From assembly GCA_036489885.1 (NCBI GenBank), contig DASXEW010000001.1:372001-436000 (forward strand): DNA of 64,000 nt. Direction: 5' to 3'. Below, piece by piece: positions 1 through 7,885 of the stretch. Position numbers and translations under genes: made by a program. The notes under the pieces were generated by a model. The model was given only the letters and a program-made list of their open reading frames with translations. It was not told the DNA's origin and made no database searches. The stretch's first letter is position 1; every line of letters starts with the position of its first letter. Source of the DNA: Candidatus Baltobacteraceae bacterium (GTDB lineage: Bacteria; Vulcanimicrobiota; Vulcanimicrobiia; Vulcanimicrobiales; Vulcanimicrobiaceae).

Positions 1-230
1 CCGGCGAAATGTCGCGCAGGGTAGGCGAGCTGCGTATAAGGCGCTTCATCGGGTATCGCAACGACGCTCAGCCCCGCCTCAGTAAGCGCGCGAGAATTGC
101 GGCCTGTGCCGTCGCCTACGACGACAATTGGCTTGCTGCCCTTGCCGATGCGCTCGTAGAGGCGTTGCGCCAAAGGGTGCGCGTTTTGGAAAGTGCCCGC
201 GGTAGCGGGCGACGAAGAGGCGTCAGCCAT
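1..230 (-). CDS. SAM-dependent methyltransferase-like protein, N-terminal part (runs off window)
   Basis: Reading leftward from the ATG at 228-230, 76 codons stay open to the window edge, so only the N-terminus is visible. After about 32 residues comes VVVGDGTGRNSRALTEAGL followed by SVVAI. This matches methyltransferase motif I (hydrophobic strand, GxGxGR loop, helix, second strand ending near an acidic residue) that binds S-adenosylmethionine. The substrate cannot be told from this piece. The start codon overlaps the start of the divergent potassium channel gene (CCATGG at 227-232), so no intergenic promoter space exists if both starts are right. No good Shine-Dalgarno precedes this ATG. 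An FAD/NAD-type Rossmann fold is a weaker alternative. Confidence 0.6.
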   Translation of the reverse strand, partial: MADASSSPATAGTFQNAHPLAQRLYERIGKGSKPIVVVGDGTGRNSRALTEAGLSVVAIPDEAPYTQLAYPARHFA

Positions 231-1959
231 GGTTCAGCAACCACTGATTTTGGTCGTGGGTGGCGATAAACTTGCCTTGCGGGTGACCGAAGAGCTGTGC
301 GCCACGGCTGGTCATCGTGTTGCGCTTATGTGGCATCACGATCCCGAGATCGCTGCATACGTCGAGAAATTGGGCGCCGAGTTCCTCGGTTTCCCCCCAA
401 ACGATTTCGACAGCCTGCACGCGGCCGGCGTCGATGACGCCGCGTCGATCATGGCGCTCTCGGACGACGATCGCATGAATCTTCAAGTCGCGTTGAAAGC
501 GCGCGACATCAATCCGAAGATTCGCGTCGTGCTGCGTCAGTTCAATCGTCAGCTCGGCCGCAAGATCGCCCAAAATCTTCCGGACTGCTCAGTCGTCTCG
601 CTCTCGGGTCATGCGGCCGCAACATTTGCTGCGTGTGCCGTCGATCGTTCGGTTTTTTACGCGGTGCAGTTCCCGGATCTCGATGGGCCGCTCGTTGCCT
701 TTGCGCGGCGGCCGGCTTCGGTTTTCGGTGAAATCAATACTCAAACGATCGCCGAGCTCGAAGCGCAGCACAAGATTCGGGTCGTCGGCTACAACGGCAT
801 GGATTTTTTCGTCCCGGGCATCATTCCGAGACCCGAAGACGAAGTCGTTCTGTTTGGTGACGTAGCGACGCTCGAAGCACTCGTTCCAAAACGCCAAGTC
901 GTCATCGAACGGCGGCCGTGGCGCGAAGTCTTGAGCGAAGTGCCGGGCCTCCTAAAGACTTTTTTCCGCAGGCTCGATCCCATCATCAAGCTGGTCGCCG
1001 TCATCGCAACCGGCTTGTTCGTCGCATTCAGCACGTTTTTCAATTTCGTCTATCACAAGGATCCCGTGACGGCGATCTACTTCGTGCTGACGACCATGAC
1101 GACGACGGGATACGGCGATATCACGCCGATCGACAAAGGTCCGTTCCCGATGCTCATGGCCAACGGCCTTATGATCGTCGGGACGATCTTGACCGGTATC
1201 TTCATCGCATTCATGGCCGAGGGTTTCAGCCGTGCGCAGTATGTCGCGACGCAAGGCTTGCGCATGCTCAAACACAAGGATCACATCGTCGTGGTGGGCA
1301 CCGGGCAGGTCGGCACGCGTGTCATCGATTATTTGGTCGAGCTGCGCAAGAAAGTCGTCGTCATCGATCCGAGCCCGGACACGACGATCGTCGATCGCGT
1401 TCGCAACCGCGACTTCACGCTGCTCACCGGCGACGCGACGCGCGAAGAAGTCTTGCTGATGTGCAATCTAATGGAAGCGCAATCGGTCGTCGCATTGACC
1501 GGCAACGAGACGGCAAACCTCGAAGTGGCGCTTGGCGCGCGCGCCCGCAATCCTGACCTTCCGGTCATCATGCGCGTTCAAGACGAAACCTTTGCGCGGC
1601 TCGTCGAGCATCAGTTCAGCCTCGATCACAGCTTCTCGACGTCAGAGCTCTCAGCGCCGGGCTTTGCGGGTCTCTCCCGCTTCCCCGGAACGCGCGGCCG
1701 GATCGCCTACGGCGACGAGACGTATAACGTTGGCGAACGCCAGCAAGGCGAAATCCCCCAGCCGCCGCCGGCTCAAGATTGCATTCCGCTCTGCGTCTGG
1801 AGGGAGAGTGGACTCGTGCTCATCAACGATTTCGGCCAGATGAAGCCTTTCGACCGGCTCCTATTCCTCGTGCCGCTCTCGCAGTTCAAGGCCAAGCCCC
1901 CGGTCCCCAAGACTGAACCTGAAGAAGCGGCCGAAATGGAAACGGCGGCGACAGGTTAA
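229..1959 (+). CDS. RCK-domain potassium channel (TrkA-N / two-helix pore / TrkA-N)
   Basis: The 576-residue protein begins with a Rossmann-type RCK/TrkA-N domain (LILVVGGDKLALRV). A pore region of two membrane helices follows, around the selectivity filter TTMTTTGYGDITP (TTGYGD is the K+ channel signature). A second RCK domain (HIVVVGTGQVGTRVIDYLV, then a typical GDATREEVL segment) completes it. This makes a ligand-gated K+ channel of the inner membrane with nucleotide-binding regulatory domains on both sides of the pore. I chose ATG 229 over the in-frame GTG 193 because GAAGAGG lies 8 bases upstream and the RCK strand begins at once. The last 30 residues are acidic and low complexity. The stop codon lies inside the left arm of a terminator hairpin. 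Confidence 0.9.
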   Translation: MVQQPLILVVGGDKLALRVTEELCATAGHRVALMWHHDPEIAAYVEKLGAEFLGFPPNDFDSLHAAGVDDAASIMALSDDDRMNLQVALKARDINPKIRVVLRQFNRQLGRKIAQNLPDCSVVSLSGHAAATFAACAVDRSVFYAVQFPDLDGPLVAFARRPASVFGEINTQTIAELEAQHKIRVVGYNGMDFFVPGIIPRPEDEVVLFGDVATLEALVPKRQVVIERRPWREVLSEVPGLLKTFFRRLDPIIKLVAVIATGLFVAFSTFFNFVYHKDPVTAIYFVLTTMTTTGYGDITPIDKGPFPMLMANGLMIVGTILTGIFIAFMAEGFSRAQYVATQGLRMLKHKDHIVVVGTGQVGTRVIDYLVELRKKVVVIDPSPDTTIVDRVRNRDFTLLTGDATREEVLLMCNLMEAQSVVALTGNETANLEVALGARARNPDLPVIMRVQDETFARLVEHQFSLDHSFSTSELSAPGFAGLSRFPGTRGRIAYGDETYNVGERQQGEIPQPPPAQDCIPLCVWRESGLVLINDFGQMKPFDRLLFLVPLSQFKAKPPVPKTEPEEAAEMETAATG

Positions 1960-1990
1960 AAGGAAATCCTGCTTGCTTAACCTGTTTTTT
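1952..1990 (+). terminator. Rho-independent terminator of the potassium channel gene
   Basis: CAGGTTAA (1952-1959) pairs with TTAACCTG (1977-1984) and is followed directly by six Ts (1985-1990). The left arm includes the TAA stop codon of the channel gene. The downstream peroxiredoxin gene therefore needs its own promoter in or beyond this site. Confidence 0.75.
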
Positions 1991-2001
1991 AGACGGGGGC
2001 T

Positions 2002-2460
2002 ATGCGCGTGCTAGGCGCAGGCGATCACGTCCCCGACGTCTCCGTTAAAAACGAAGCCGGCGAAGACATTTCGCTGGGCTCGCTTGTGAATTCGCGTACC
2101 GTCGTGTACTTCTATCCGAAAGCCGACACGCCCGGATGCACCAACGAGTCGCAGCAGTTTCGCGACTTATACGCAAAGTTCAGGAAAAAGGAGACCGAGG
2201 TCGTCGGCGTGAGCCGCGATGCCGTTCCTTCGCAGAAGAAGTTCAAAGACAAGTACGGTTTGCCGTTCCACTTGCTCGCCGACACGGATTCGAATATCTG
2301 CAATGCGTTCGGCGTCATCGTCGAAAAGAATATGTACGGAAAGAAGTCGATGGGGATACAGCGTTCTACGTTTCTCATCGATAACGGCAAGATCGTGCGT
2401 GTCTGGCCGAAGGTCGTCGTCGAAGGGCACGCGGCCGAGGTGCTATCATCGCTAAGTTGA
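2002..2460 (+). CDS. bcp: Peroxiredoxin of the BCP/PrxQ family
   Basis: A 152-residue thiol peroxidase that reduces H2O2 and organic hydroperoxides in the cytoplasm. The AhpC/TSA fold is clear: VVYFYPKADTPGCTNESQQF holds the peroxidatic Cys in the TPGCT motif, and VVGVSRDAVPSQKKF and FLIDNGKIVRVWPKV are typical of the family. The Cys that sits five residues further on in E. coli BCP is Ser/Gln here, so recycling probably uses a 1-Cys mechanism or a distal Cys (NICNAF). The stop TGA overlaps the TTG start of the downstream MBL gene, which suggests translational coupling. Confidence 0.93.
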   Translation: MRVLGAGDHVPDVSVKNEAGEDISLGSLVNSRTVVYFYPKADTPGCTNESQQFRDLYAKFRKKETEVVGVSRDAVPSQKKFKDKYGLPFHLLADTDSNICNAFGVIVEKNMYGKKSMGIQRSTFLIDNGKIVRVWPKVVVEGHAAEVLSSLS

Positions 2461-3227
2461 GCGGCATCTCTCTCACAGTCCTCGGCTCAAGCTCCTCGAT
2501 CCCGCGACCATCGAGAGCGTGCAGTTCTTATCTCTTTTTCAACGGAAACAGCGGCGTAGTCTTCGATCTCGGCACCGGCTCGTTTGCCAACATGCGCGAG
2601 CATCTCGATTACGACTTGGTTGATTACATCGTAATCAGTCATATGCACGCCGATCATTTCTTCGACGTCATCCCGCTGCGGTACGCGCTTCTGTACGGGC
2701 CCCGCAAGCGCTCGACGAAAGTCCAGCTGTGGCTTCCGCCCGGCGGTGAGGGGCAGCTCCGCGAGCTCTCGAATTCATTTGCGGACGAAGGCGCGGGAGA
2801 TTTTCTCAAAGTCTTCGACATCGCGACGTACGATCCGCAGAAGTCGATCCAGCTCGGCGACTCCAAAGTTAGCTTCGTCCCAACGCGGCACTACATCCCA
2901 ACCTTTGCGCTGCGTTATGAGAGCAACGGTACGAAGGTGACGTATTCTGCCGACACGGCGCCGGACGAAGGCGTCGCGAGGCATGCCGCCGATAGCAATC
3001 TCTTCATTTGCGAAGCGACGTTGACGGCTAACGAAGTCGAGCATGGGATGCGCGGTCATTCATCGGCGCGCGAGGCCGCGGAGATGGCGAAGAAGGCGGG
3101 TGTCGATCACCTGATGCTCAGCCACTACCCCGCCGAGACTTCGCAGGAAGAATTGATCTTGCACGCGCGCAGCGTCTTCACCGGAAAAATTTCGGTGGCC
3201 GATGACCACACGAGAATGGCCGTCTAG
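2457..3227 (+). CDS. Metallo-beta-lactamase fold hydrolase, RNase Z-like
   Basis: 256 residues. The dinuclear zinc motif HMHADH appears near residue 61. Further ligands are TRHYIP, SADTAPD and LSHYPAE. GHSSAREAAEMAKKAGVDHLMLSHY near the C-terminus is the arrangement seen in RNase Z and related phosphodiesterases. It is shorter than long-form RNase Z, and I see no clear exosite insertion, so substrate (tRNA 3' end, cyclic nucleotide or other phosphodiester) is open. It starts at TTG 2457 inside the stop of the peroxiredoxin gene. No other start gives the conserved beta strand ISLTVLGSSSS. It converges on pyrE with 2 bases between stop codons. Confidence 0.8.
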   Translation: MSGISLTVLGSSSSIPRPSRACSSYLFFNGNSGVVFDLGTGSFANMREHLDYDLVDYIVISHMHADHFFDVIPLRYALLYGPRKRSTKVQLWLPPGGEGQLRELSNSFADEGAGDFLKVFDIATYDPQKSIQLGDSKVSFVPTRHYIPTFALRYESNGTKVTYSADTAPDEGVARHAADSNLFICEATLTANEVEHGMRGHSSAREAAEMAKKAGVDHLMLSHYPAETSQEELILHARSVFTGKISVADDHTRMAV

Positions 3228-3229
3228 CC

Positions 3230-3793
3230 CTAATTGTCGGTCTTGGCTTGGCCCCGTGGGAGCGAAAACTGGAGAAGCGCGTTGACGGGCGCGAGCTCGC
3301 GCGCGATCACGGCGTAGACGGTCACGTCCAAACCAAGCTCGATGAGGCGGCGCTTGGCATCGAGCACCTCGCGTCCCGAAGTGACGACGTCCTCGAGTAG
3401 CAGCACGCGCTGACCGCCTTCGAATCCACCTTCGACGTACTCATCTGGGAAGGCGCCATACGATTTCGGCGTCTTTCGTACGACGATCATCGGAATATTC
3501 GACATCTGCGAGACGGCGGTTGCGATGATCACTCCGCCGAGCTCCGTTCCCGCGACCAAATCGGGGTTCACCTCGGCTAAGATCGGGACGAACATGCGCG
3601 CGATACGCCGGAGCACGTGCGGATCGCTGAACAGGCGGAACTTGTCGATATAGTAGTCGCTGCGAGCGCCGCCGGCTAAGACATAATCGCCACGCGTCAA
3701 TGCGCGCTCGACGATGATCTGCTTGAGCCATTTCAGCTCAGGGAGACGGTGGAGCGAGGAATCGAAATTGCCTGGCGGACGATCGTCGCGCAT
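3230..3793 (-). CDS. pyrE: Orotate phosphoribosyltransferase
   Basis: 187 residues. It joins orotate to PRPP to make OMP in pyrimidine synthesis. The PRPP-binding motif is VLLLEDVVTSGREVLDA, and the catalytic loop region includes VVRKTPKSYGAFPDEYVEGGF. ALTRGDYVLAGGARSDYYIDKF is the usual OPRTase N-terminal segment. The ATG follows directly after the TAA of the upstream peptide-binding protein gene with no spacing, so pyrE is the last gene of a PHP-SBP-pyrE operon on the minus strand. No other pyr gene is in the window. Confidence 0.92.
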   Translation of the reverse strand: MRDDRPPGNFDSSLHRLPELKWLKQIIVERALTRGDYVLAGGARSDYYIDKFRLFSDPHVLRRIARMFVPILAEVNPDLVAGTELGGVIIATAVSQMSNIPMIVVRKTPKSYGAFPDEYVEGGFEGGQRVLLLEDVVTSGREVLDAKRRLIELGLDVTVYAVIARELAPVNALLQFSLPRGQAKTDN

Positions 3794-5434
3794 TTAGATT
3801 GACCACTCCCAACAATTCCAGGCTTCGTTGACCGGATTCGGATCGAACCCTTTGAAATCGACGCTGATCGGCTGTAGCTGACGGGGCCACCACAGATAAT
3901 CGATAGGCATCTGCTCGTAAACAATCTGTTGAATCCTAGCATATGCTTTCTTGCGCGTTGGAATATCGTAGTGCGTCAGCGCGACCTGTTCGGCCGCGTC
4001 CATTTGCGGTGAGCAGAATCGCGGGTTGTTGCTCCCGTCCGGCGGAATCGACCGGCACATGAGCAGCGTCGAATCGTCGGGATCGATTCCCGCGATCCAG
4101 CCGGAGACGTTGAGATCGAACTTGCCGGACGCCAAAATTCCGCCCATGCCGAGCGGTGCGAACATTTCTACCCCGAGATAGCTCTTCACGGTCGCATCTA
4201 CGCCGATCGCTTTCAAGTAGGATTGGATCTGAACGACTGCAGTCCGACGCGTCACGTTCGACGTATTGGTGGAAAGGACGAGACTCAAACGCTTCGTCCC
4301 CTTGCGCAGGATCCCGTCGGCCCCGGGGGTCCAACCATCGGCGGCAAGCAGCGCCTGGGCTTTCGCGGGGTCGTACGGATACGACTTTCCTCCGACGTAG
4401 GCCCACATGAACGGCGGATGCTCGTCGTCGGCGGCCAGCGCCGTGCCGAACGTGACCTTGTTGACCAGGGCTTGTTTGTCGATCGCGTACGCAAGGGCAC
4501 GTCGAACGCCGGCGTCCGAGAGAATCGGATTCCGGGTGTACATCAAGAGACCAAGATATTGATTCTGCTGAACGAGCAGATTCTTGATATCGGGAATCGT
4601 CTTGAGCTGGCCATAGAGTTGCGGCGATGCTTCGAAGATCCAATCGATCTCGTGAGAGCGCAAAAGATTCATCGACGTGTTCTCGTCGGGGATGATTTTG
4701 ACGACGACTTCTTTCAGCTTCGGCTTGCCCATGAAGTAGTCGTCGTTGCGGACGAATTCTAGACGATCGCCGCGGATGTATTTTGAAAACTTGAAGGGGC
4801 CGGTTCCGACGGGACTCACGTTTTGCGGAGCGTTGTTGACATTGGGTAACATGCTAAGAAGATGTTTGGGGATGATGAAAATCGGTGAGTCGCTCTCGGC
4901 GAAAAATGTATTTACGGCCGGTGAGAATTTTTGCTTGAGATGAAAGACCGCGGTGTAGTCATCCGGCGTGTCTATCGAGCGGATGAGATTGTAACCGGAC
5001 CGGGTGCCGACGTTGTTCGCCGGGTTCATGATGCCTTGCCACGTGAACTTCACGTCCTGGCTCGTGAACGGAGCACCGTCGTGCCATTTGACGTTGTGGC
5101 GAAGCTTGTAGGTGATCGTGAGGCCGTCTTTGCTGATCCCCCCGTTTTCCAGCGTCGGAACTTGCGTCGCAAGAATCGGAATCGGCGTCTTGCCGTCTGC
5201 GCTCACGGTGATCAACGGATCGTACACGAGCCGGTCGAACATGACGTCCGTCGTGTTGCCGGATAAGAGAGGCTGCAGATTCGTCGGCGGGCTCTGTACG
5301 GCGACACGCAACACGCCGGGAATCGACCATGAGTGACGCTGTACGGTAGTCGAGCCTACCGTGACGCTTTGTTCGGTTGCGCGCGTACAGCCGCACAATA
5401 AAAAAAGAACGGCGACGAGTGCGCGGATCCGCAC
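3794..5434 (-). CDS. Peptide/nickel-type ABC transporter substrate-binding lipoprotein (family 5)
   Basis: 546 residues. An N-terminal lipoprotein signal (hydrophobic stretch ending LLCGC) would anchor it outside the inner membrane. The body is a type-II periplasmic binding protein of SBP family 5: PTLENGGISKDGLTITYKL, then VKWHDGAPFTSQDVKFTW and VSPVGTGPFKFSKY are family landmarks for oligopeptide, dipeptide or nickel binding. No permease or ATPase genes adjoin it, so its transporter is elsewhere. The GTG start overlaps the TAG of the PHP gene by one base, and its stop abuts pyrE. It is distantly related to the second family-5 lipoprotein at 44476-46134. Confidence 0.9.
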   Translation of the reverse strand: MRIRALVAVLFLLCGCTRATEQSVTVGSTTVQRHSWSIPGVLRVAVQSPPTNLQPLLSGNTTDVMFDRLVYDPLITVSADGKTPIPILATQVPTLENGGISKDGLTITYKLRHNVKWHDGAPFTSQDVKFTWQGIMNPANNVGTRSGYNLIRSIDTPDDYTAVFHLKQKFSPAVNTFFAESDSPIFIIPKHLLSMLPNVNNAPQNVSPVGTGPFKFSKYIRGDRLEFVRNDDYFMGKPKLKEVVVKIIPDENTSMNLLRSHEIDWIFEASPQLYGQLKTIPDIKNLLVQQNQYLGLLMYTRNPILSDAGVRRALAYAIDKQALVNKVTFGTALAADDEHPPFMWAYVGGKSYPYDPAKAQALLAADGWTPGADGILRKGTKRLSLVLSTNTSNVTRRTAVVQIQSYLKAIGVDATVKSYLGVEMFAPLGMGGILASGKFDLNVSGWIAGIDPDDSTLLMCRSIPPDGSNNPRFCSPQMDAAEQVALTHYDIPTRKKAYARIQQIVYEQMPIDYLWWPRQLQPISVDFKGFDPNPVNEAWNCWEWSI

Positions 5435-6831
5435 TAGCGGCGCTTGCCGGCCTTCTTCGATGATTTTTTCGCGGGCATCGAACGCTTCGGAGCCGCCTTC
5501 TTGGCAACGGTCTTTTTCACAGCCGCCTTCTTCGCGGGCACCTTCGTTGCAGCGGCCTTCACTGCCGGAACTTTGGCGCGTTTGGGCGGGGCAAGTTTTT
5601 TGGCCGGAGCGGGCCGTTTTGCCGCTGCTTTCTTCGCGACTTTCTTAGGGGGTGGCGCGGCTTTCTTGGCTTTGGGAGCCGGCTTGACCGCTGCGGGTTT
5701 CACGGCTGGCTTTGCGACGGGTTTGGCAGCCGGTTTCGCGGCGGTCTTTGACGCCGGCTTCGCGGATTTGCGTTCGGGCGTCCGCGCAGGCGTTGCGGTC
5801 TTTCTGATTGGGCCGGCTCGCGCACGCTTTTCCGCAACCGGTACCGGCGGAGGCTCGGGCTGGACCACGCGCAACGCAACGCGCGCCATGCGTCCGCCGA
5901 CGGGGAACGCAATTTCATTGATATCCAGGCTGTCGAGCAAATCGAGAACGACGTCGAAGGCGCCACCCTGGTCCTTGGGACTGTGCGCATCCGAACCGAC
6001 GGCGACCACGACTCCGGCATCGCGGCACTTGCGAACCAGACGTTTGTTGGCTTCGAGATAGCGCTGCTTTTCGTCGGGCGCATGATCGCGATACAAGAAG
6101 CGCGTGTTGAACTCGATCGCCATTCCCTTGGTCTTGGCCGCGGCGACGACTTGATCTTCATACTTCTCAAGCGACGCGCGTTCGGGCCAATGTCCGAAAA
6201 TCGCCGGAACGTAGAAGTGTCCGACAATCTGTCCCGGCAGCTCATCGATCGCTTTGAGGAGCGCTTCCATATAAAGCTGCCAGGTGCGCTCGGTACCGAC
6301 GTGATCGTAGAGCGCGATAAACTCCGGATTATCGAAGTTCCAAGTGTAGTTCGGTCCCGCCGTCGGATGCTCGATCGTGAGAAAGTGAACGGAGCGGATC
6401 ATTGCATCGGGCCGCATCGCATCGACGATGTTTTGGGCGTCCGGGCGGCAACGCGGATCGTTGTCGAGCTCGGCGCCGATCGAGAAGTGCATCCCGCGCC
6501 GCAGGCCGTCGGAGACGACCGCTGCATGTGCGACGTCGACGCTCGCAGCCTCGGCGGCCCCGTAGAGGTCGCCGGCTTGAGCGAGCTTGAGCGCGCGGCG
6601 GACGAGATTGACGGCGGCGGGGTCTTCGAAGGTGAGATAATTCATGTGGTCGGTGACCATCATGAATCGCGGGAACCCGCGCCGGCAGGCATGGTAGAAC
6701 CAAAGGAAGAGCATCCGCGCTGAGTACGGGATGGGCCGTTCCTCGGCGAACGCCTTGTGCTCACCCTTGGCGTGACCGTGCGTGTCCGGGATAGCCGCGA
6801 TTCGCGCGTCCCGGCCTTGATTGTCGTTCAA
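5434..6831 (-). CDS. PHP-domain phosphoesterase with a lysine/alanine/proline-rich histone-H1-like tail
   Basis: Residues 1-320 form a PHP (polymerase and histidinol phosphatase) metal-dependent hydrolase. DTHGH at residues 16-20 is the DxHxH motif and GSDAHSP at about 279-285 the C-terminal metal motif, with VTDHMN and IEFNTR between. Residues of about 335-465 are a basic, low-complexity tail of repeated PAKKA, AAKPA and KKAA blocks, like eukaryotic H1 or AlgP/HctB-type DNA-binding tails. The domain is known for phosphate-ester or nuclease chemistry. DNA association through the tail is inferred from its charge. The start is a TTG. It is first in an operon with the peptide-binding protein and pyrE. 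Confidence 0.85.
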   Translation of the reverse strand: MNDNQGRDARIAAIPDTHGHAKGEHKAFAEERPIPYSARMLFLWFYHACRRGFPRFMMVTDHMNYLTFEDPAAVNLVRRALKLAQAGDLYGAAEAASVDVAHAAVVSDGLRRGMHFSIGAELDNDPRCRPDAQNIVDAMRPDAMIRSVHFLTIEHPTAGPNYTWNFDNPEFIALYDHVGTERTWQLYMEALLKAIDELPGQIVGHFYVPAIFGHWPERASLEKYEDQVVAAAKTKGMAIEFNTRFLYRDHAPDEKQRYLEANKRLVRKCRDAGVVVAVGSDAHSPKDQGGAFDVVLDLLDSLDINEIAFPVGGRMARVALRVVQPEPPPVPVAEKRARAGPIRKTATPARTPERKSAKPASKTAAKPAAKPVAKPAVKPAAVKPAPKAKKAAPPPKKVAKKAAAKRPAPAKKLAPPKRAKVPAVKAAATKVPAKKAAVKKTVAKKAAPKRSMPAKKSSKKAGKRR

Positions 6832-6913
6832 GCTCGGCTGTTTCCGTTAGCCGTGCTTTCGTCTTCGCCTTCTTGAGAGTTACTGTCAGGCCGGGCTCCG
6901 GCCCTAGAAAGGC

Positions 6914-6940
6914 AAAAAAAAGCCGGCGTCCGCGCCGGCT
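6914..6940 (-). terminator. Rho-independent terminator of the sigma/anti-sigma-MGMT operon
   Basis: On the minus strand AGCCGGC and GCCGGCT (6921-6940) form a 7-bp GC stem followed by eight Ts (complement of 6913-6920). It lies about 180 bases after the stop of the MGMT fusion gene, so the operon transcript carries a long 3' region. Confidence 0.8.
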
Positions 6941-6960
6941 CGAGTCGAACTAGGTTCTTG

Positions 6961-7040
6961 GTGGCTGCGACTAGGTCGCAGCACCTCCAATCATCGTGTA
7001 ACTACATTTATTGCTATCGCTTGTAACGATGATCACCTCC
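6961..7040 (-). other. Structured 3' region with an orphan Shine-Dalgarno and a possible 21-residue peptide
   Basis: On the minus strand GGAGGTGATC (7031-7040) is a 10-base match to the anti-Shine-Dalgarno sequence. The frame through it (GTG at 7034-7036, then ATC ATC GTT) stays open for 21 codons and stops at TAG 6971-6973. The peptide would read MIIVTSDSNKCSYTMIGGAA plus T. ATCATCGT (6990-6997) can pair with ACGATGAT (7026-7033), and GCTGCGAC (6964-6971) with GTCGCAGC (6975-6982). No canonical start sits at the right distance from the ribosome site. It could be a tiny gene with a GTG or rare start, or a regulatory RNA segment. Confidence 0.25.
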
Positions 7041-7123
7041 TCAGTCCGACTGTTCACCTTCGTTGTTCTCTATCTGAAGGAACCGCGGACGTTTTCTATC
7101 TGCGACTTTCGCAGATGTCGAGG

Positions 7124-7885
7124 TTACGCCCTGCCCACTGCGGCTGAGCGCGATGCGTTCGGCGGTACGTAGCCTTCCATTTCGAGGAGGCGAGCTTTTA
7201 CTTCGAGCCCGTACGCGTAGTTGTGAAGCGCGCCGTTCGAATCGACGACGCGATGACACGGGTAGAGCAGCGGTACCGGATTGCGCGCCATAGCGCGGCC
7301 AACCGCCCGTGCGGCTGACGGCTGCCCGATTTCGCGAGCGATCCAGCCGTAGGAGCGGACCTCACCCGGCGGAATCTCCGCGGCTTTCTTGAGGGAGGAT
7401 TGCTCGAACTCGGTGAGCGCCGAGATGTCAACGCGTGTGCCGTCCGTCTTGAAGGTTCGAAAATATTGGTCGACCGTGTCGCGTACCCATTGCGGTGCTT
7501 GGGCCGGGACGAGACCGCGGTGCAGACGTTTGGCGATCGCTTCGCAGAGCGTGCTCTCGACGCCGTCGGCACAGATGACGACGGCAGTGATGCCGCTTTC
7601 ACGAAACGCGACGAGCAAATCTCCGAGCGGGCTCGTCATGCGCGCGAACATGTCCGGTGTCGCCGGTCGCATCGACTTGATATGGTCCAGAATCTTCGGT
7701 ACGAGGCCCGAAGGCGGTTCTACGACGGGTAAGCAGTTCAGGCAATATGCGACGCCTTCGTACTCTTGATAGGCCTCTTGGCAGTCTTGGCACTTACGCA
7801 AGTGCGCTAGAACCTCATCGCGGGAGGGAGCCGAGCCGCCTTCGCGCAGCTCGTCCCACATTCGAACGAGATCACAGCACCGCAT
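7124..7885 (-). CDS. Zinc-finger anti-sigma domain fused to O6-alkylguanine-DNA alkyltransferase (MGMT)
   Basis: 253 residues. Residues 1-50 match the anti-sigma zinc-finger (ZAS/zf-HC2) pattern: Cys3/Cys4, then HLRKCQDC (His28, Cys32, Cys35), plus a second CLNC pair at 48-51. Residues of about 80-237 are a complete MGMT/Ogt domain: GEVRSYGWIAREIG, AARAVGRAMARNPVP and the active-site PCHRVV with Cys210, which accepts the alkyl group from damaged guanine irreversibly. ATG 7885 is chosen because AAGGAGA lies 7 bases upstream. It overlaps the sigma gene by 14 bases, so the two are translationally coupled. Domain identities rest on established motifs. An alkylation-sensing anti-sigma role is inference. 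Confidence 0.88.
   Translation of the reverse strand: MRCCDLVRMWDELREGGSAPSRDEVLAHLRKCQDCQEAYQEYEGVAYCLNCLPVVEPPSGLVPKILDHIKSMRPATPDMFARMTSPLGDLLVAFRESGITAVVICADGVESTLCEAIAKRLHRGLVPAQAPQWVRDTVDQYFRTFKTDGTRVDISALTEFEQSSLKKAAEIPPGEVRSYGWIAREIGQPSAARAVGRAMARNPVPLLYPCHRVVDSNGALHNYAYGLEVKARLLEMEGYVPPNASRSAAVGRA

Noticed and set aside
5444-6061. Long rightward reading frame rich in Ala, Phe and Gly opposite the PHP gene tail
   Set aside because: It is the antisense of the Lys/Ala/Pro repeats; the composition is forced by the repeat codons and it has no ribosome site or recognisable domain.
7031-7041. GATCACCTCCT on the plus strand, like the 3' end of 16S rRNA
   Set aside because: No other 16S-like sequence lies upstream. 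It is simply the complement of a strong Shine-Dalgarno on the minus strand.
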